A program made the position numbers and the translations under genes. From Strigamia acuminata (taxonomy: Eukaryota; Arthropoda; Chilopoda; Geophilomorpha; Linotaeniidae), in assembly GCA_949358305.1 (NCBI GenBank), contig OX442315.1, forward strand, positions 10,256,427 to 10,320,426: a stretch of DNA of 64,000 nucleotides. The letters run 5' to 3'. Positions 63,436-64,000 of this stretch are shown in pieces. The notes below the pieces were generated by a model. The model saw only the letters and a list, made by a program, of their open reading frames with translations. It was not told where the DNA came from and ran no database searches. Positions within the stretch are counted from its first letter, which is position 1. Each line of letters opens with the position of its first letter.

Positions 63436-64000
63436 TGTCGCGCTCAACTCTAACCGTCGCTAACTCGTGGGTTGATTACTTAATTCGACTAACTCACTAC
63501 CGCTTTGTCTCAAGCGGTTTACCCAAAGAAATGATTACACAGATATAAAAGGTAAAATATAATATAGATTTATTCTGTGGGACAATGTACAGATATATCT
63601 TATATATATATATGAAAGGTAGGTAAAAGGTAAATCGGAATGGGTGAAGGGAAATGGAAAGGTAAAGGTATGATGAAAGCTGGCTGGAATCGGCGAGGTC
63701 GTCTGTTGTCTCGGTCGTGTCCAAGATGGCGTCCTCGTTGTGGCAACGTGGTGTCGTCTTGGGCCGGCGTGGCAATATGGCGTCCTCGGCTCGTCTCTGG
63801 CTGGTCCTTCGGGCTCACGCTGGTCGGGCGCGAGTGAATGCTTAGTTAAAAGGCTTACTTCGGGCTGTTGTCTAGGTTTTTGTGTGGTGTCCGGCGATCA
63901 CACAGCGGCGGACTCTTCTGGCTCCCGGCGGTCACACAGCGGCGGGAACGCTCGTCGTGGTTTTACTGCAGTTTAGGCTTGTGCGACCGTTTGTCTGCAC
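63436..64000. mobile_element. LTR of family 3, cut by the window end
   Basis: TGTCGCGCTC..., shares with 57384-58374 the sequence around CGCTTTG(T)CTCAAGCGG, ATATAAAAGG, CAAGATGGCGTC (63722-63733) and CACACAGCGGCGG. It interrupts the duplicated segment after AAGGT. Whether it is a solo LTR or a full element cannot be seen. Confidence 0.8.

Overview
The window is animal nuclear DNA, most likely from an invertebrate. The basis is short spliced introns (many about 50-100 nt), DEG/ENaC-type sodium-channel genes in a cluster, several LTR-retrotransposon families and a DIRS-type tyrosine-recombinase retroelement. There are no bacterial features. An arthropod is plausible because DEG/ENaC amplification is common there, but the sequence does not settle the phylum.

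Host genes are a DEG/ENaC cluster, mostly on the minus strand: gene A (1-352, first coding exon only, runs off the window), gene B (1201-5901, intact by my splicing), pseudogene I (11961-27834, cut in two by a retrotransposon), gene C (48536-53599, intact by my splicing) and an inverted pseudogene III on the plus strand (57031-58917). Genes B and C each encode one polypeptide of about 820-833 residues with TWO complete DEG/ENaC domains in tandem (TM1-ectodomain-TM2-linker-TM1-ectodomain-TM2). TM2 of the first domain and TM1 of the second lie in one uninterrupted exon, so the fusion is not a gene-model artefact. The same intron position recurs in both halves. This is the most interesting host finding.

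Three full-length Ty3/Gypsy-type LTR elements lie in or between these genes: element 0 (6838-11574, minus, 173-bp identical LTRs, one gag-pol ORF), element 1 (12789-25656, minus, 820-bp LTRs, inside an intron of pseudogene I) and element 2 (30452-43548, plus, about 1.16-kb LTRs). Elements 1 and 2 are related and share an unusual layout. A long gag is joined to pol by an A AAA AAC -1 frameshift heptamer with a well-placed stem-loop. Behind pol is a third gene made of a short acidic exon spliced in phase 0 to a long second exon, without env-like membrane features. Element 2 also carries an intact small ORF with a C-terminal membrane segment inside each LTR. Element 1 looks undamaged; element 2 carries disabling lesions in all three genes.

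There are also solo LTRs at 54347-55245, 57384-58374 and 58921-59687 (each with a 4-bp target duplication), the start of another LTR at 63436, a 5'-truncated element-1 relative at 60066-62210, a DIRS-like remnant at 45239-46630 and several interspersed and tandem repeats. A segment of gene B's 5' region (5926-6837 plus 11575-11883) is duplicated at 62211-63435 and preserves the empty site of element 0. Gene C preserves the empty site of element 1.
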